Origin: Burkholderia sp. OK233
GTDB lineage: Bacteria > Pseudomonadota > Gammaproteobacteria > Burkholderiales > Burkholderiaceae
Direction: 5' to 3'
NCBI RefSeq assembly: GCF_900230185.1
Contig: NZ_OCSR01000001.1
Location: 3,100,001-3,164,000 of the forward strand
Length of the DNA stretch: 64,000 nucleotides
Shown: in pieces, positions 27,904-38,474 of the stretch
Layout of the letters: each line of letters begins with the position of its first letter
Numbering within the stretch: position 1 is the stretch's first letter
Position numbers and translations under genes: made by a program
Notes under the pieces: model-generated
Told to the model about the DNA's origin: nothing
The model's database searches: none
What the model saw: only the letters and a program-made list of their open reading frames with translations

Positions 27904-27932
27904 AACGAGGCGCCCAGGCGCCTCGTTTTTCG
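27904..27932 (+). terminator. Intrinsic terminator between the DUF4148 and thioesterase genes
   Basis: An 11-bp arm AACGAGGCGCC (27904-27914) pairs with GGCGCCTCGTT (27917-27927), followed by TTTTCG. It lies between convergent genes and serves the plus-strand DUF4148 gene. Confidence 0.8.
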
Positions 27933-27947
27933 TTCAAAGTCCGGCGC

Positions 27948-28343
27948 TCAATCCAGCACCGGCAGCGCGCGCGGGCGCCGGTCGCTGTCGGTTGCGACGT
28001 AAGTCAGGGTCGCCTCGGTGACCTTCACGAGGTCTTCGGTCAGGCTCATGCGCTGCGCGTAAACCTCGACCGCCACCGTCACCGACGTGGTGCCCGTCTT
28101 GACGATATCCGCGTAGAAGCTCAGCAGATCGCCGACGAACACCGGCTGCTTGAAGACGAATGAATTGACCGCGATGGTCGCCACCCGCCCGTTGGCGCGG
28201 CGGCTTGCCGGAATCGAACCGGCGATATCCACTTGCGCCATGATCCAGCCGCCGAACACGTCGCCGTGGACATTCGCGTCAGATGGTTGCGGCATGACGC
28301 GCAGCGCGCAAGGCTTTTGCGGAAGTTGAAGGAGATCGGTCAT
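27948..28343 (-). CDS. Acyl-CoA thioesterase (YciA-like hotdog protein)
   Basis: This 131-residue hotdog-fold protein resembles YciA-type acyl-CoA thioesterases: MPQPSDANVHGDVFGGWIMAQVDIAG carries the conserved Asn-His-Gly-Asp segment with the catalytic Asp, followed by NSFVFKQPVFVGDLLSFYA. It hydrolyses acyl-CoA esters of varied chain length. It stands alone, convergent with the DUF4148 gene and divergent from the ABC exporter. Confidence 0.92.
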   Translation of the reverse strand: MTDLLQLPQKPCALRVMPQPSDANVHGDVFGGWIMAQVDIAGSIPASRRANGRVATIAVNSFVFKQPVFVGDLLSFYADIVKTGTTSVTVAVEVYAQRMSLTEDLVKVTEATLTYVATDSDRRPRALPVLD

Positions 28344-28514
28344 GGGGATGAAAAGCGGCGCCAGCCAGCTTCTGCGACAATAGAAAGATCAGGAATTGTA
28401 CGGGAAAGCGCCCAGCCGGGTCGCGCGACATAAAGCAGGATGCCAGGTTGGCACGCTGCCGGTCGGCGCGCCGCTGCGAACTCCGTCGCTTCCACACTCT
28501 CCCCAGCCGATCCC

Positions 28515-30404
28515 ATGCGCCGTACGCCCTCGTCCGAACCTTCACCGATCTCGACCCAGCCGCGCAACGACTGGCAAACGATCCTGTCGCTGCTGCCCTA
28601 CCTCGCCACCTATAAATGGCGCGTCGGTTTCGCGCTGAGCTGCCTGATCGGCGCGAAGGTCGCCAATCTCGGCGTGCCGATCGTGATGAAACGGATCGTC
28701 GACAGCCTCGCGTCGGTGCAGCATCTCACCGCGCTCGGCCGCGCGCACGATTCGCCAGCCATCGTGCTGCTGGGCGGTGTCGGTTTGCTGGTGGTCGCCT
28801 ATGCGGTGGTGAGGTTGTCCACTTCGCTCTTCACCGAACTGCGCGAAATCCTGTTTTCGAAGGTGACCGAGAGCGCGGTGCGGCAGCTCGCGCTGAAAGT
28901 GTTCCGCCACTTGCATGCACTGTCTTTGCGGTTCCATCTCGATCGGCAGACGGGTGGCATGTCGCGCGATATCGAACGCGGCACACGCGGCATCACGCAA
29001 CTGATCTCGTATTCGCTGTACAGCATCTTGCCGACCCTGGTCGAAGTCGGCCTCGTGCTGGGTTTTTTCGTCGTCAAATACGAGGCGTATTACGCGATCG
29101 TCACGTTCATTGCGCTCGCCGTGTACATCACGTTCACCGTGAAAGTCACCGAGTGGCGTACACATTTTCGCCGCACGATGAACGACCTCGATTCAAAGGC
29201 GAATTCGCGCGCGATCGATTCGCTGCTCAACTACGAGACAGTGAAGTACTTCGGCAATGAAGAGTGGGAAGCGCACCGTTACGACGAAAACCTCAAACGC
29301 TATCGCACGGCAGCGATCAAATCACAGCGCTCCTTGTCGGCGCTGAATTTCGGGCAGCAGGCGATCATCGGCACGGGGCTCGTGTTCATTCTGTGGCGCG
29401 CGACCGAAGGCGTGATGGCCGGACGCCTTACGCTCGGCGACCTTGTGCTGATCAACACCTTCATGTTGCAGCTCTATATTCCGCTGAATTTTCTCGGCGT
29501 CGTGTATCGGGAACTGAAGCAAAGCCTTACCGACATGGACCGCATGTTCACGCTGCTTGGCGCGGCCCAGGAAGTGCCCGATGTGCCGGACGCATCCGAG
29601 TTGCGGGTGAGCGGTGCGCAGGTGCGCTTCGAGCATGTGAACTTCTCGTATGAGCCGGCGCGGCAGATTCTGCACGACGTCAGCTTCACGATTCCGGCGG
29701 GCGCGACCACGGCGGTGGTCGGACATAGCGGCTCGGGCAAATCGACGCTCGCGCGGCTGATGTTCCGCTTCTACGATCTGGACCGCGCGCCGGGCGGTGC
29801 GATCACCATCGACGGTCAGGATATTCGCGATGTCACGCAGGATTCGCTGCGTGCCTCGATCGGCATCGTGCCGCAGGACACGGTGCTGTTCAACGACTCG
29901 ATCTACTACAACATTGCTTACGGCCGCCCGTCGGCCACGCGCGAGGAAGTGATCGCGGCAGCGCGCGCGGCGCATATTCACGACTTCATCGAAGGGCTGC
30001 CGAAGGGGTACGAGACGCCGGTCGGCGAGCGTGGCCTGAAGTTGTCCGGAGGAGAAAAGCAGCGTGTGGCGATTGCACGGACCATCCTCAAGAATCCGCC
30101 GATCCTGCTGTTCGACGAGGCGACGTCGGCGCTCGATTCGCGTTCGGAGCGCGCGATCCAGCACGAGCTCGATCAGATTGCCCGCGAGCGCACGACGCTG
30201 ATCATCGCGCACCGGCTTTCAACGGTCGTGCACGCGCAGCAGATCATCGTGATGGACAAAGGACGGATCGTCGAGCGTGGGACGCACGCCGAGTTGCTGC
30301 ATGCGAACGGGTTGTTTGCGCAGATGTGGGCGTTGCAGCAGCAACGTGCCGCAGAGGCGCCGGAGTCGGCGGAAACGGTCGGTGCGGGGGATGGCGGTCG
30401 GTGA
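28515..30404 (+). CDS. ATM1/HMT1-type ABC exporter (fused permease and ATPase)
   Basis: This 629-residue half-transporter has a six-helix permease domain (about 25-320) and a C-terminal ATPase with Walker A GHSGSGKST (403-411), signature LSGGEKQR (510-517) and Walker B ILLFDEATSALD (about 531-542). The permease segments NYETVKYFGNEEWE and IALAVYITFTVKVTEWR match the ATM1 group, which exports a glutathione- or sulfur-linked compound used for cytosolic Fe-S assembly or metal detoxification. An ATG at 28440 would add 25 residues. I prefer 28515 on family length; neither has a convincing ribosome site. Confidence 0.92.
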   Translation: MRRTPSSEPSPISTQPRNDWQTILSLLPYLATYKWRVGFALSCLIGAKVANLGVPIVMKRIVDSLASVQHLTALGRAHDSPAIVLLGGVGLLVVAYAVVRLSTSLFTELREILFSKVTESAVRQLALKVFRHLHALSLRFHLDRQTGGMSRDIERGTRGITQLISYSLYSILPTLVEVGLVLGFFVVKYEAYYAIVTFIALAVYITFTVKVTEWRTHFRRTMNDLDSKANSRAIDSLLNYETVKYFGNEEWEAHRYDENLKRYRTAAIKSQRSLSALNFGQQAIIGTGLVFILWRATEGVMAGRLTLGDLVLINTFMLQLYIPLNFLGVVYRELKQSLTDMDRMFTLLGAAQEVPDVPDASELRVSGAQVRFEHVNFSYEPARQILHDVSFTIPAGATTAVVGHSGSGKSTLARLMFRFYDLDRAPGGAITIDGQDIRDVTQDSLRASIGIVPQDTVLFNDSIYYNIAYGRPSATREEVIAAARAAHIHDFIEGLPKGYETPVGERGLKLSGGEKQRVAIARTILKNPPILLFDEATSALDSRSERAIQHELDQIARERTTLIIAHRLSTVVHAQQIIVMDKGRIVERGTHAELLHANGLFAQMWALQQQRAAEAPESAETVGAGDGGR

Positions 30405-30484
30405 GTTTTGCGGTGGCGGCACGGTGCGGTAACGCCGCGCTATCGCCGCGTTATCGCACCGTGCCGCTCAACACGCTGCTGAAC

Positions 30485-31198
30485 TCAGCGCGCGCTCACA
30501 CGCTGATCCAAAACTTGCAGTTGGGCCGGTGTACCGACGTTTTCCCACAATCCTTCATACAACTCGCCGCTCGCGAGACCGTTTGCAATCGTCTTGCGAT
30601 AGTAAGGCGTCAGCGCGCGCCGCGTGCCGCGCGGCAGATCGCGAAACATGCGCGTGTCGTACAGCCCGATATTGCCGAACGTGAAGCGCGGTTGCGCCTC
30701 GAGCGACAGCACGCCGTCGACCAGACCAAAGTCGCCGTTCGGATGAAACGCCGGGTTCGGCACCATCACCAGATGCATGCCGGGTTCGGTTTGCGCGCTC
30801 AGCGCTTCGGCGCGCGTATTCAGCGTCGCGTAATCGAAATCCGCATAGACGTCGCCACTGACTGCGACGAATACTTCGCTCTTACCGTCATCTTCGAGCA
30901 GCGGCAGCGCCTGCACTATCCCGCCGGCAGTTTCCAATGCTTCATGCTCGGCCGAATAGCGCAATTGCACGCCCCAGCGCGAACCGCCGCCGAGCGCGGC
31001 TTCGATCTGCTCGCCGAGCCACGCGTGATTGATCGCAATGGTTTGAAAACCGGCGCGCGCGAGGCGTTCGATCTGCCACACGATCAACGGCTTGCCGCCC
31101 ACTTCGAGCAAAGGCTTCGGGCACGTGTCGGTCAGCGGACGCATGCGCTCGCCGCGCCCGGCGGCGAAAATCATCGCTTTCTTCAGAGACATCGTCAT
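30485..31198 (-). CDS. murU: N-acetylmuramate alpha-1-phosphate uridylyltransferase MurU
   Basis: This 237-residue nucleotidyltransferase has the N-terminal motif MIFAAGRGERMRPLTD with KPLLEVGGKP and fits MurU. MurU turns MurNAc-1-phosphate into UDP-MurNAc in the peptidoglycan recycling shortcut that bypasses fosfomycin-sensitive MurA. The preceding gene ends three bases upstream and encodes the kinase AmgK, so the two steps are one operon. Two ATG codons (31198 and 31192) are possible starts. Confidence 0.92.
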   Translation of the reverse strand: MTMSLKKAMIFAAGRGERMRPLTDTCPKPLLEVGGKPLIVWQIERLARAGFQTIAINHAWLGEQIEAALGGGSRWGVQLRYSAEHEALETAGGIVQALPLLEDDGKSEVFVAVSGDVYADFDYATLNTRAEALSAQTEPGMHLVMVPNPAFHPNGDFGLVDGVLSLEAQPRFTFGNIGLYDTRMFRDLPRGTRRALTPYYRKTIANGLASGELYEGLWENVGTPAQLQVLDQRVSAR

Positions 31199-31201
31199 CG
31201 G

Positions 31202-32293
31202 TCAGAACGTGTAGCCGACTTCATTCGCACGGCCTTCGAGCTCGTCGAGCAGCTTCGCGAACGGACGCAGCGGCGCATAGCGTTCCGCGACCTTGCGGGC
31301 ATAGCCGATGAAACGCGGCAGATCCTTCATGTAATGCGGTTTGCTGTCGCGGTAGTTGATCCGGCAGAACAGCCCCAGCACCTTGATGTGCCGTTGCAGA
31401 CCCATCCATTCGAGCTGGCGATAGAACTCGCCGAAATCCGGATCGACCGGCAGGCCGGCTTTTTTCGCGCGCTCCCAGTAGTACACGAAGCAATCCAGCT
31501 CGAACTCTTCGTCCCAACTGAGGAATGCATCGCGCAGCAACGAGGCGACGTCGTAAGTGATCGGGCCGTATACCGCGTCCTGGAAGTCCAGCACGCCGGG
31601 ATTCACCGGGTTGGGGGCGGCGGCGACCATCAGATTGCGCGGCATGAAATCGCGCAGCATGGACACCTGCGGTTGCGCCCGGGCGCTCGCGATCAGCAGC
31701 GCGAAGGTGCGATCGAGCAGCGCACGGGTCTTGTCGTCGACCTCGCGGCTCAGATGGCGGCCGATGAACCACTCTGGCATCAATTCCATCTCGCGGCGCA
31801 GGAAGGCTTCGTCGAACGGCGGCAGCACGCCTTCGCGCGAGGTGAGCTGCCAGCGGATCAGCGCATCGAGCGCGTCGCGCATCAACGTGCGGGCGCGACG
31901 CGGGTCTTCGTCGCTCTGCGCCCCGGTCAGCGCGCCGAGGTACGAATCGGTGCCCAGATCGGTGACCAGCATGAAGCCGGCGTCGAAGTCGACCTCCAGC
32001 ACGCGCGGCACATGCACGTTGGCGGCCTCGAGCAATTGTGCGATTTGCACAAATTCGCGGCACTTTTCGGGCGGCGGAGCATCGACGGCGATCAGGGTGC
32101 CGGCGCTTTCACCTTCCGCCGCCTTACCGGCGAGCCGGAAATAGCGGCGAAAACTGGCGTCGGACGAAGCCGGGAGAAGCGTGCCGGGATCAAGCGCATA
32201 GCGCGTTGCGTGGGCGTTCAGCCAGCCCTTGAGCAGTTCGAGGCGGCTGTCGGAGGAATCTTGGGTAGCGTTTTTGGCAGGGGGCAGCGTCAT
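31202..32293 (-). CDS. amgK: N-acetylmuramate/N-acetylglucosamine kinase AmgK
   Basis: This 363-residue protein has the aminoglycoside phosphotransferase fold (SDASFRRYFRL near the N-terminus, LRDFMPRNLMV as catalytic loop, VLDFQDAVYGP as metal loop). Next to murU this identifies AmgK, which makes the alpha-1-phosphates of MurNAc and GlcNAc during cell-wall recycling. The ATG at 32293 is preferred over the five-codon-longer 32308 frame. The gene is divergent from lptD. Confidence 0.9.
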   Translation of the reverse strand: MTLPPAKNATQDSSDSRLELLKGWLNAHATRYALDPGTLLPASSDASFRRYFRLAGKAAEGESAGTLIAVDAPPPEKCREFVQIAQLLEAANVHVPRVLEVDFDAGFMLVTDLGTDSYLGALTGAQSDEDPRRARTLMRDALDALIRWQLTSREGVLPPFDEAFLRREMELMPEWFIGRHLSREVDDKTRALLDRTFALLIASARAQPQVSMLRDFMPRNLMVAAAPNPVNPGVLDFQDAVYGPITYDVASLLRDAFLSWDEEFELDCFVYYWERAKKAGLPVDPDFGEFYRQLEWMGLQRHIKVLGLFCRINYRDSKPHYMKDLPRFIGYARKVAERYAPLRPFAKLLDELEGRANEVGYTF

Positions 32294-32309
32294 GAAAACC
32301 GGCGGCAAA

Positions 32310-32338
32310 TTCAGAGGGGCAACGTCTTGCCATATAAT
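32310..32338 (+). promoter_or_regulatory. Candidate promoter of lptD
   Basis: A perfect TATAAT (32333-32338) stands 17 bases after the weak -35-like TTCAGA (32310-32315) in the amgK/lptD divergent region. It would give an lptD leader of about 170 bases. Confidence 0.45.
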
Positions 32339-32515
32339 ACCCCACGACTTTTTTGACGCGACTCACGCCAGCTTTCGCGTGTTCCGCTTTACCGCCCGCC
32401 TCATCGTTCGACAGATTGTAAATATTGATGTGCAGCCGACTGTCACGGTCGGGATGTGCAGGCGGTGGATCGTGACTACAAAAGCTGACGGACGGGCCGA
32501 TTCGCCAAACGATAC

Positions 32516-34873
32516 ATGCCGCTTAGACAGCTTTCCCAAACGACTCCCTCTTGTGCTGTAGTGCCGCGCAAAAGGCGGCTCGTCGCGGCGTTGATCGCCG
32601 TTCCGGGCCTGATGCCCGCGCTTGCGCACGCCCAGTTGGTGGGGGAGGCCGCGCAGCCGCAGCCTATCGACGCGCCATGGGGCATGCAGCTCGCCCCGCA
32701 GCTCGAAGAACATCCGTTGCAGGCGGGCCAGAAGGCGGCCACCTTTGTACTCGGCGACACGACGACCGGCACCACCGACCAGGACATGGCCGCGAAAGGC
32801 TCGGCCGAGGTGCGGCGCAATACCTTCGTGATCAAGGCCGACGCGCTGCACTACGATCAGGACACGGACATGGCCGACGCTTACGGCCAGGTTCACCTGA
32901 ACAACAACGGCGCCACGTTTGCCGGCCCGGAAGCGCATATGCGGGTGGACTCGAGTGAAGGCTTCATGTCCGCGCCGAAGTATCACTTCAACGTGACGGG
33001 TGGCTCGGGCAGCGCGGAGCGCGTCGACCTGCTCGACAGCGAGCGCTCGGTGTTCACGAAGGGCACGTACACGGCTTGCTCGTGCACGGACAATCCAGGC
33101 TGGTATATCAAGGGCAGCGAGTTCGATTTCGACACCGGTGCGGACGAAGGCGTCGCGTACAACAGCGTGCTGTTCTTCCAGGGCGTGCCGGTATTCGCTT
33201 CGCCGTGGCTGTCGTTCCCGCTGTCGGGCGAGCGGCGCAGCGGCATCTTGCCGCCCACGTTCTCGCTCAGTTCGTCGAACGGCTTCGAACTGTCGGTGCC
33301 GTACTACTTCAACATCGCGCCGAATCGCGATCTGACCGTGACGCCGCGGCTGATCTCGAAGCGCGGCGTGCAGTTGCAGTCGACCTTCCGTTATCTGTCG
33401 CCCACCTACTCGGGCTCGATCACCGGTGAATACCTGCCGAACGACCGCCTGACGAAGACCAACCGCTACGCGCTGTACATCCAGCACAACCAGAACTTCG
33501 GTAACGGGTTCGGCGGTTACATCTACTACAACAAGGTCTCGGACAACACGTATCCGGAAGACCTGTCGTCGTCGGTCAGTCAGTTCCAGAACGGCACCCA
33601 GCTCCTGTATCAACAGGAAGCCGGGTTGACCTATAACAACGGCCCATGGTCCGTGCTCGCCCGCGAACAGCACTGGCAGACGCTGACGCCTTCGGTGGCG
33701 CCGTACGGCCGCGAGCCGCAGTTGAACGTGAAGTACGCGAAGTACAACGTCGGCGGTTTCGACTACGGCGCGGAAGCCGATTACACGAATTTCCGCATCA
33801 CCACCGCGGACACGACCCAGGGTCAGCGGGTGATGTTCAACCCGTACCTGTCGTATTCAGTGGTCGGGCCGGGTTACTTCGTTACGCCGAAGGTGCAGTG
33901 GCACTTTGCGTCGTACAACCTGAACAATATCGCTACAGCCGGTACGCCGAAGAATTTCACCGAGTCGATCCCGACGCTCTCCTTCGACACCGGGCTGATT
34001 TTCGACCGTTCGGTGCGGATCTTCGGCGAGGATTACATCCAGACGCTGGAGCCGCGGCTCTACTACGTCTACACGCCGTACCGCAACCAGGAAAACGCGC
34101 CGCTGTTCGATACGGCCGACTCCGACTTCGGGCTGGCGGAAATCTTCACGCCGAACACGTTCGTCGGTAACGACCGGATCGCCGACGCGAACCGTCTGAC
34201 CGCGGCGATTACCACGCGCTTCATCAACCCGGCCACGGGCGACGAACGCGCGCGTTTCGTGATCGCGCAGCAGTATTACTTCCGGGATCAGCGCGTCACG
34301 CTGCTGCCTACGCAGACCAGCACGCAGGCCACCCATTCGGACCTGATCGCGGGTGCGTCGCTCAAGCTCGGTGCCGGTTTCGCGTCGGAAACGGCGTTCC
34401 AATATAATGCCGACAACAACCAGTTGACGAAGACGAGCATCGGCTTCGGGTTTAGTCCGGCCAGCGGCAAGGTGATCAATGTTGCGTATCGCTACACCCG
34501 CGCGAACACCACGCTGGACAACCAGCCGATCAACCAGGTGCTAATTTCGGGGCAGTGGCCGCTGACGCACCGTGTGTACGGGGTAGGCCGTTTCAATTAC
34601 GACCTGGGCGGGCATCGGATCGTCGACGGTCTGGTCGGTCTGCAATACGACGCCGACTGCTGGACGCTCGGTGCCGGGATCCAGCGCTATGCGAACGGTC
34701 TGAATACGTCGGGGCAGAATCAGTCGAGCACGCGGTTTCTCGCGCAGTTGACGTTCAAGGGCTTGTCGAGCGTCGACAACGGGCTGATTTCCGCGTTCCG
34801 CACCAGCGTGGCGGGCTATACGCCGTTGCCCCCGCCGCCGCCGCCGGAAGCGCGTTTCACCAATTACGAATGA
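32516..34873 (+). CDS. lptD: LPS-assembly protein LptD
   Basis: This 785-residue outer-membrane protein starts with a signal peptide ([20 protein letters not shown], about 20-39). An N-terminal LptA-like (OstA) jellyroll follows (about 95-230, with VQL.. repeats such as [20 protein letters not shown]), and then a large C-terminal beta-barrel. Cys residues in [12 protein letters not shown] and near the C-terminus (DADCWTLG) are in the places used for the disulfides that activate LptD. LptD with LptE inserts lipopolysaccharide in the outer leaflet. surA, encoding a chaperone needed for its folding, follows 67-76 bases downstream, the usual order. Confidence 0.97.
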   Translation: MPLRQLSQTTPSCAVVPRKRRLVAALIAVPGLMPALAHAQLVGEAAQPQPIDAPWGMQLAPQLEEHPLQAGQKAATFVLGDTTTGTTDQDMAAKGSAEVRRNTFVIKADALHYDQDTDMADAYGQVHLNNNGATFAGPEAHMRVDSSEGFMSAPKYHFNVTGGSGSAERVDLLDSERSVFTKGTYTACSCTDNPGWYIKGSEFDFDTGADEGVAYNSVLFFQGVPVFASPWLSFPLSGERRSGILPPTFSLSSSNGFELSVPYYFNIAPNRDLTVTPRLISKRGVQLQSTFRYLSPTYSGSITGEYLPNDRLTKTNRYALYIQHNQNFGNGFGGYIYYNKVSDNTYPEDLSSSVSQFQNGTQLLYQQEAGLTYNNGPWSVLAREQHWQTLTPSVAPYGREPQLNVKYAKYNVGGFDYGAEADYTNFRITTADTTQGQRVMFNPYLSYSVVGPGYFVTPKVQWHFASYNLNNIATAGTPKNFTESIPTLSFDTGLIFDRSVRIFGEDYIQTLEPRLYYVYTPYRNQENAPLFDTADSDFGLAEIFTPNTFVGNDRIADANRLTAAITTRFINPATGDERARFVIAQQYYFRDQRVTLLPTQTSTQATHSDLIAGASLKLGAGFASETAFQYNADNNQLTKTSIGFGFSPASGKVINVAYRYTRANTTLDNQPINQVLISGQWPLTHRVYGVGRFNYDLGGHRIVDGLVGLQYDADCWTLGAGIQRYANGLNTSGQNQSSTRFLAQLTFKGLSSVDNGLISAFRTSVAGYTPLPPPPPPEARFTNYE

Positions 34874-34949
34874 CGCTCGCCCGATCATTTATAGAATGCG
34901 AAAAGACGGGCCAGGCGCGCCCGACATCATTGGAGTATCTGTGGCAATC

Positions 34950-36302
34950 ATGAAAAAGCTTCGCTTGGCAACGCTTGCGGCCGGTCTTGTCGCCGCGGCG
35001 TCTTTCCTGTCGGTTGCGCCGGTTCAGGCGCAGGCGCTGTCCAGCAATAGAGGCCAGACGGTCGACACCATCGCCGCAGTGGTCAACAACGGTGTCATCA
35101 CGCGGCGCGAGCTCGACGACCGCATCGGCCTGATCACCCGCCGGCTGAACCAGCAGAACGCACCGGTCCCGCCGATGGACCAGTTGCGCCAGCAGGTGCT
35201 CAACCAGATGGTGCTGGAACGCATCCAGTTGCAGAAGGCGAAAGAAGACGGCATCAACATCGACGACGCCGCTGTGCAAAAAACGCTCGAGCGGCTCGCG
35301 CAGGCGAACAACCTGACACTCGACACGTACCGTGCGCGTATCGAGGCGCAAGGCGTGCCCTGGACCACCTTCACGAACGACGCGCGCACCGAGCTCACGC
35401 TCTCGCGTCTGCGTGAGAAGGAAGTGGACAGCAAGGTCACGGTGTCGGACGCCGAGGTCGCGAACTACATCGCCAGCCAGCGCGGACCGAACGCCGGCCT
35501 GACGAGCGATCTGCGCCTTCAGCACATCTTCCTGAAGGCGCCGCTGAACGCCTCGGAACCTGACATCGAAGCCGCGCAGCAAAAGGCTAAGGCCCTGCTC
35601 ACAGAAGCCAAGGGCGGCGCCAACTTCGAAAAGCTGGCGAAGTCGAATTCGCAAGCGCCGGATGCGTCGAAAGGCGGCGATGCGGGTTTCCTGCCGCCGT
35701 CCAAGCTGCCGCCTGAGTTTGTCAAGGCCGCCTCGGCGCTGCGTCCGGGCGAGGTCAGCCCGGATCTGATCCGTACCAACGACGGCTTCGAAATCGTGCG
35801 CCTCGTCGATCGTCGCGCGGGCCAGGGCGCCAGCTCCGATGCACCGAAGCTCGTACAGACGCACGTTCGCCACATTCTGTTGCGCGTCGGCGACGGTATG
35901 TCCGAGCCGCAAGCGCGTCAGAAGCTGCTTGAAATCAAGAACCAGATCGCCGCAGGCGGCGACTTCGCGAAGTTCGCCCACACCTACTCGCAAGACGGTT
36001 CGTCGTCGCAAGGCGGCGACCTCGGCTGGATCAGCCCGGGCGAGACCGTGCCGGAATTTGAGCGCGCCATGAACAACCTGCAGGACGGTCAGATCAGCGA
36101 CCCGGTGCGCAGCGAATACGGCTATCACCTGATTCAGGTGCTGGGCCGTCGCGAGTCGGAAGGCTCGGTTTCGCAGCAGATGGATCTGGCGCGTCAGGCA
36201 ATCGGCCAGCGCAAGGCGGAACAGGCCTACGCCGACTGGTTGCGCGAACTGCGCGACACCGCCTATGTGGAAGTGAAGCCGACGCTGACGAGCGCGCAAT
36301 AA
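34950..36302 (+). CDS. surA: Periplasmic chaperone / peptidylprolyl isomerase SurA
   Basis: This 450-residue protein has a signal peptide ([18 protein letters not shown], cleavage near VQAQA), an N-terminal SurA chaperone domain ([18 protein letters not shown]) and two parvulin domains (about 175-280 and 290-390; [11 protein letters not shown] and [12 protein letters not shown]). It escorts outer-membrane proteins such as LptD. A GTG at 34941 has TTGGAG five bases upstream and may be the true start, adding three residues; the ATG at 34950 fits the signal peptide. pdxA begins five bases after the stop, so surA-pdxA are coupled. Confidence 0.96.
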   Translation: MKKLRLATLAAGLVAAASFLSVAPVQAQALSSNRGQTVDTIAAVVNNGVITRRELDDRIGLITRRLNQQNAPVPPMDQLRQQVLNQMVLERIQLQKAKEDGINIDDAAVQKTLERLAQANNLTLDTYRARIEAQGVPWTTFTNDARTELTLSRLREKEVDSKVTVSDAEVANYIASQRGPNAGLTSDLRLQHIFLKAPLNASEPDIEAAQQKAKALLTEAKGGANFEKLAKSNSQAPDASKGGDAGFLPPSKLPPEFVKAASALRPGEVSPDLIRTNDGFEIVRLVDRRAGQGASSDAPKLVQTHVRHILLRVGDGMSEPQARQKLLEIKNQIAAGGDFAKFAHTYSQDGSSSQGGDLGWISPGETVPEFERAMNNLQDGQISDPVRSEYGYHLIQVLGRRESEGSVSQQMDLARQAIGQRKAEQAYADWLRELRDTAYVEVKPTLTSAQ

Positions 36303-36307
36303 ACGTC

Positions 36308-37318
36308 ATGACAACCGCCGCGCAGTCCGCCAGCCTTCCGTTGCAGATCGCGATCACGACCGGCGAGCCTGCCGGCGTCGGTCCCGAGCTGACCGCGCAG
36401 GCGCTGGCGGGCGCGGCGGCGCATTGGCCCGGTGCCGAGTTCACCGTGCTGGGCGACGCGGATTTGCTGGCTGAGCGGGCGCGTGCGGTAGGCGTCGATT
36501 GGGCTGCGCTGGTGGCGGATGGCAAGCGCGTGCGGGTGCAGCATCGGCCGCTCGGCGCACCCTCGCTGGCCGGCAAGCTGGACGCCGCCAACGGCCGCTA
36601 CGTGCTCGATCTGCTCGATAGCGCGATCGACGGCGCCGTGGCCGGCACGTTCGACGCCATCGTTACGGCGCCGCTGCAAAAAAGCACCATCAACGATGCC
36701 GGTGTACCGTTCACCGGACACACGGAATACCTCGCCGAGCGTACGCACACGCCGCGCGTGGTGATGATGCTGGCCGGCACCGGCAAGCGTCCGTTGCGCG
36801 TCGCCCTCGCTACCACACATCTGCCGCTCAAAGACGTCTCCGCCGCGCTGACGATCGAAGGTATCGTCGAGACGCTGCGCATCGTCGATCACGATCTGCG
36901 CCACCACTTTGGTCTGCCTGCGCCGCGTATCCTCGTGACGGGGTTGAACCCGCATGCGGGCGAAAACGGTTATCTGGGCCGCGAGGAAATCGAGGTGATT
37001 TCTCCCGCTCTGAAGCTCGCGAACGAGCAAGGCATCGACGCGCCTGGCCCCTATCCGGCAGACACCTTGTTCCAGCCGCGTTATCTGGAGCAGGCCGACT
37101 GCGTGCTGGCGATGTTCCACGACCAGGGCCTGCCGGTGTTGAAGTACGCAACGTTCGGCGAAGGCATCAACATCACGCTCGGCTTGCCGATCATCCGCAC
37201 TTCGGTCGATCACGGCACCGCGCTCGATCTGGCCGGCACCGGCCGTGCCGACTCGGGCAGTCTGATCGCCGCGATCGATACGGCGGTTTCGATGGCGCAA
37301 CACCGCCGCGCGGGCTGA
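36308..37318 (+). CDS. pdxA: 4-hydroxythreonine-4-phosphate dehydrogenase PdxA
   Basis: This 336-residue enzyme makes the pyridoxal phosphate precursor from 4-phosphohydroxy-L-threonine. Key segments are [13 protein letters not shown] (about 15-27), [11 protein letters not shown], the metal-site HTEYLAERT and [11 protein letters not shown]. It lies five bases after surA and 140 bases before rsmA; lptD-surA-pdxA-rsmA is a conserved proteobacterial operon. Confidence 0.97.
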   Translation: MTTAAQSASLPLQIAITTGEPAGVGPELTAQALAGAAAHWPGAEFTVLGDADLLAERARAVGVDWAALVADGKRVRVQHRPLGAPSLAGKLDAANGRYVLDLLDSAIDGAVAGTFDAIVTAPLQKSTINDAGVPFTGHTEYLAERTHTPRVVMMLAGTGKRPLRVALATTHLPLKDVSAALTIEGIVETLRIVDHDLRHHFGLPAPRILVTGLNPHAGENGYLGREEIEVISPALKLANEQGIDAPGPYPADTLFQPRYLEQADCVLAMFHDQGLPVLKYATFGEGINITLGLPIIRTSVDHGTALDLAGTGRADSGSLIAAIDTAVSMAQHRRAG

Positions 37319-37458
37319 TCCAGCGATCGCGGCGCGGTTTCGTCCGCGCTTCCCTGGATTTTCCCGGTGCCTGACGTTTGTGCGTTCGTTGCGCCTTCGT
37401 TGCGTGTATTCCTGGTTTGTTCCTATTCTTAAGCAGTTCTCTTTTTAGCGTTTCTTCG

Positions 37459-38331
37459 ATGTCCACCAGCAGACAGCAACCGGGCCGACACCAAGGCCAT
37501 ATCGCGCGCAAGCGTTTCGGACAGAATTTTCTGGTCGATATGGGCGTGATCGATTCGATCGTCGACGTGATCCGGCCGCAGCGGGGCGAGCGCATGGTCG
37601 AGATCGGGCCGGGGCTTGGCGCGCTCACCGAACCCCTGATCGAGCGTCTGGCGACGCCCGAAGCGCCGTTGCACGCCGTCGAGCTGGATCGCGATCTGAT
37701 CGGCCGCCTCAAGACAAAATTCGGCGACCTGCTCGAGCTGCATGCGGGCGACGCACTCGCGTTCGACTTCGGCACGCTGGCCGCACCTGGTGAGAAGGCG
37801 TCGCTGCGCATTGTCGGCAATCTGCCGTACAACATTTCAAGCCCGCTGCTGTTTCATCTGACCGCATTCGCGCATCGTGTGATCGATCAGCACTTCATGC
37901 TGCAGAACGAAGTCGTCGAGAGGATGGTGGCGGAACCGGGCACCAAGGCGTTCAGCCGCCTCTCGGTGATGCTGCAGTACCGCTACGTGATCGACAAGCA
38001 ACTCGACGTGCCGCCTGAAGCATTCAACCCGCCGCCGAAAGTCGATTCGGCGATCGTGCGGATGATCCCGTACGAACTGCATGAACTGCCGCCCGTTGAC
38101 GAGCGCGTGCTCGGCGAAGTGGTGACGGCGGCTTTCTCGCAGCGCCGCAAGATGCTGCGTAATACCCTGGCCGCGTTTCGTGACTCGGTCGATTTCGAGG
38201 CGCTCGGCTTCGATCTGCAACGCCGGGCTGAAGATGTGCCAGTGGCCGAATATGTGCGCGTCGCGCAGATCGTGGCGGCTTCGCCGTCGCGCGGCGCCGC
38301 GGCCGCGGAAATTGGGACTGACGACGCCTGA
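37459..38331 (+). CDS. rsmA: 16S rRNA (adenine1518-N6/adenine1519-N6)-dimethyltransferase RsmA
   Basis: This 290-residue enzyme dimethylates two adjacent adenines near the 3' end of 16S rRNA. The SAM motif [13 protein letters not shown] (about 48-60), the N6-adenine site NLPYNIS (about 124-130) and the N-terminal [11 protein letters not shown] are present. The ATG at 37459 is chosen because the family starts shortly before RKRFGQNFL; the upstream frame to 37378 is hydrophobic but unrelated. A GC hairpin without a T-run follows at 38357-38379. Confidence 0.96.
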   Translation: MSTSRQQPGRHQGHIARKRFGQNFLVDMGVIDSIVDVIRPQRGERMVEIGPGLGALTEPLIERLATPEAPLHAVELDRDLIGRLKTKFGDLLELHAGDALAFDFGTLAAPGEKASLRIVGNLPYNISSPLLFHLTAFAHRVIDQHFMLQNEVVERMVAEPGTKAFSRLSVMLQYRYVIDKQLDVPPEAFNPPPKVDSAIVRMIPYELHELPPVDERVLGEVVTAAFSQRRKMLRNTLAAFRDSVDFEALGFDLQRRAEDVPVAEYVRVAQIVAASPSRGAAAAEIGTDDA

Positions 38332-38356
38332 GTGGCGTTGCACGGTCTTGAAGGAA

Positions 38357-38379
38357 GCGCGCTGCGTCCTGCAGCGCGC
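38357..38379. terminator. Stem-loop after rsmA
   Basis: A perfect 9-bp stem GCGCGCTGC/GCAGCGCGC with a five-base loop lies 26 bases after the rsmA stop. There is no T-run, so it would be a weak or Rho-assisted end. Confidence 0.45.
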
Positions 38380-38396
38380 GTGAAACGCCCCACGCC

Positions 38397-38474
38397 TTAA
38401 GCGGCGACCCGCTTCGCCGGCAGGTTGACCAGCGCGATGCCGGTCAGCACCAGCGCCGCGGCCATCAGAATCAT
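38397..38474 (-). pseudogene. C-terminal remnant of an EamA/DMT-type transporter
   Basis: A 25-codon frame reads MILMAAALVLTGIALVNL then PAKRVAA and a stop. The AALVLTGIALVNL pattern followed by basic residues is the last membrane helix and tail typical of EamA/DMT permeases. Two codons upstream the frame is closed by TGA, and no further transporter sequence is seen, so this is a decayed 3' end. The identification rests on a short match. Confidence 0.5.

Noticed and set aside
30326..32356. 676-codon plus-strand frame opposite murU and amgK
   Set aside because: Both minus-strand genes are clearly recognised; the plus-strand product is Arg/His/Gln-rich without domains.
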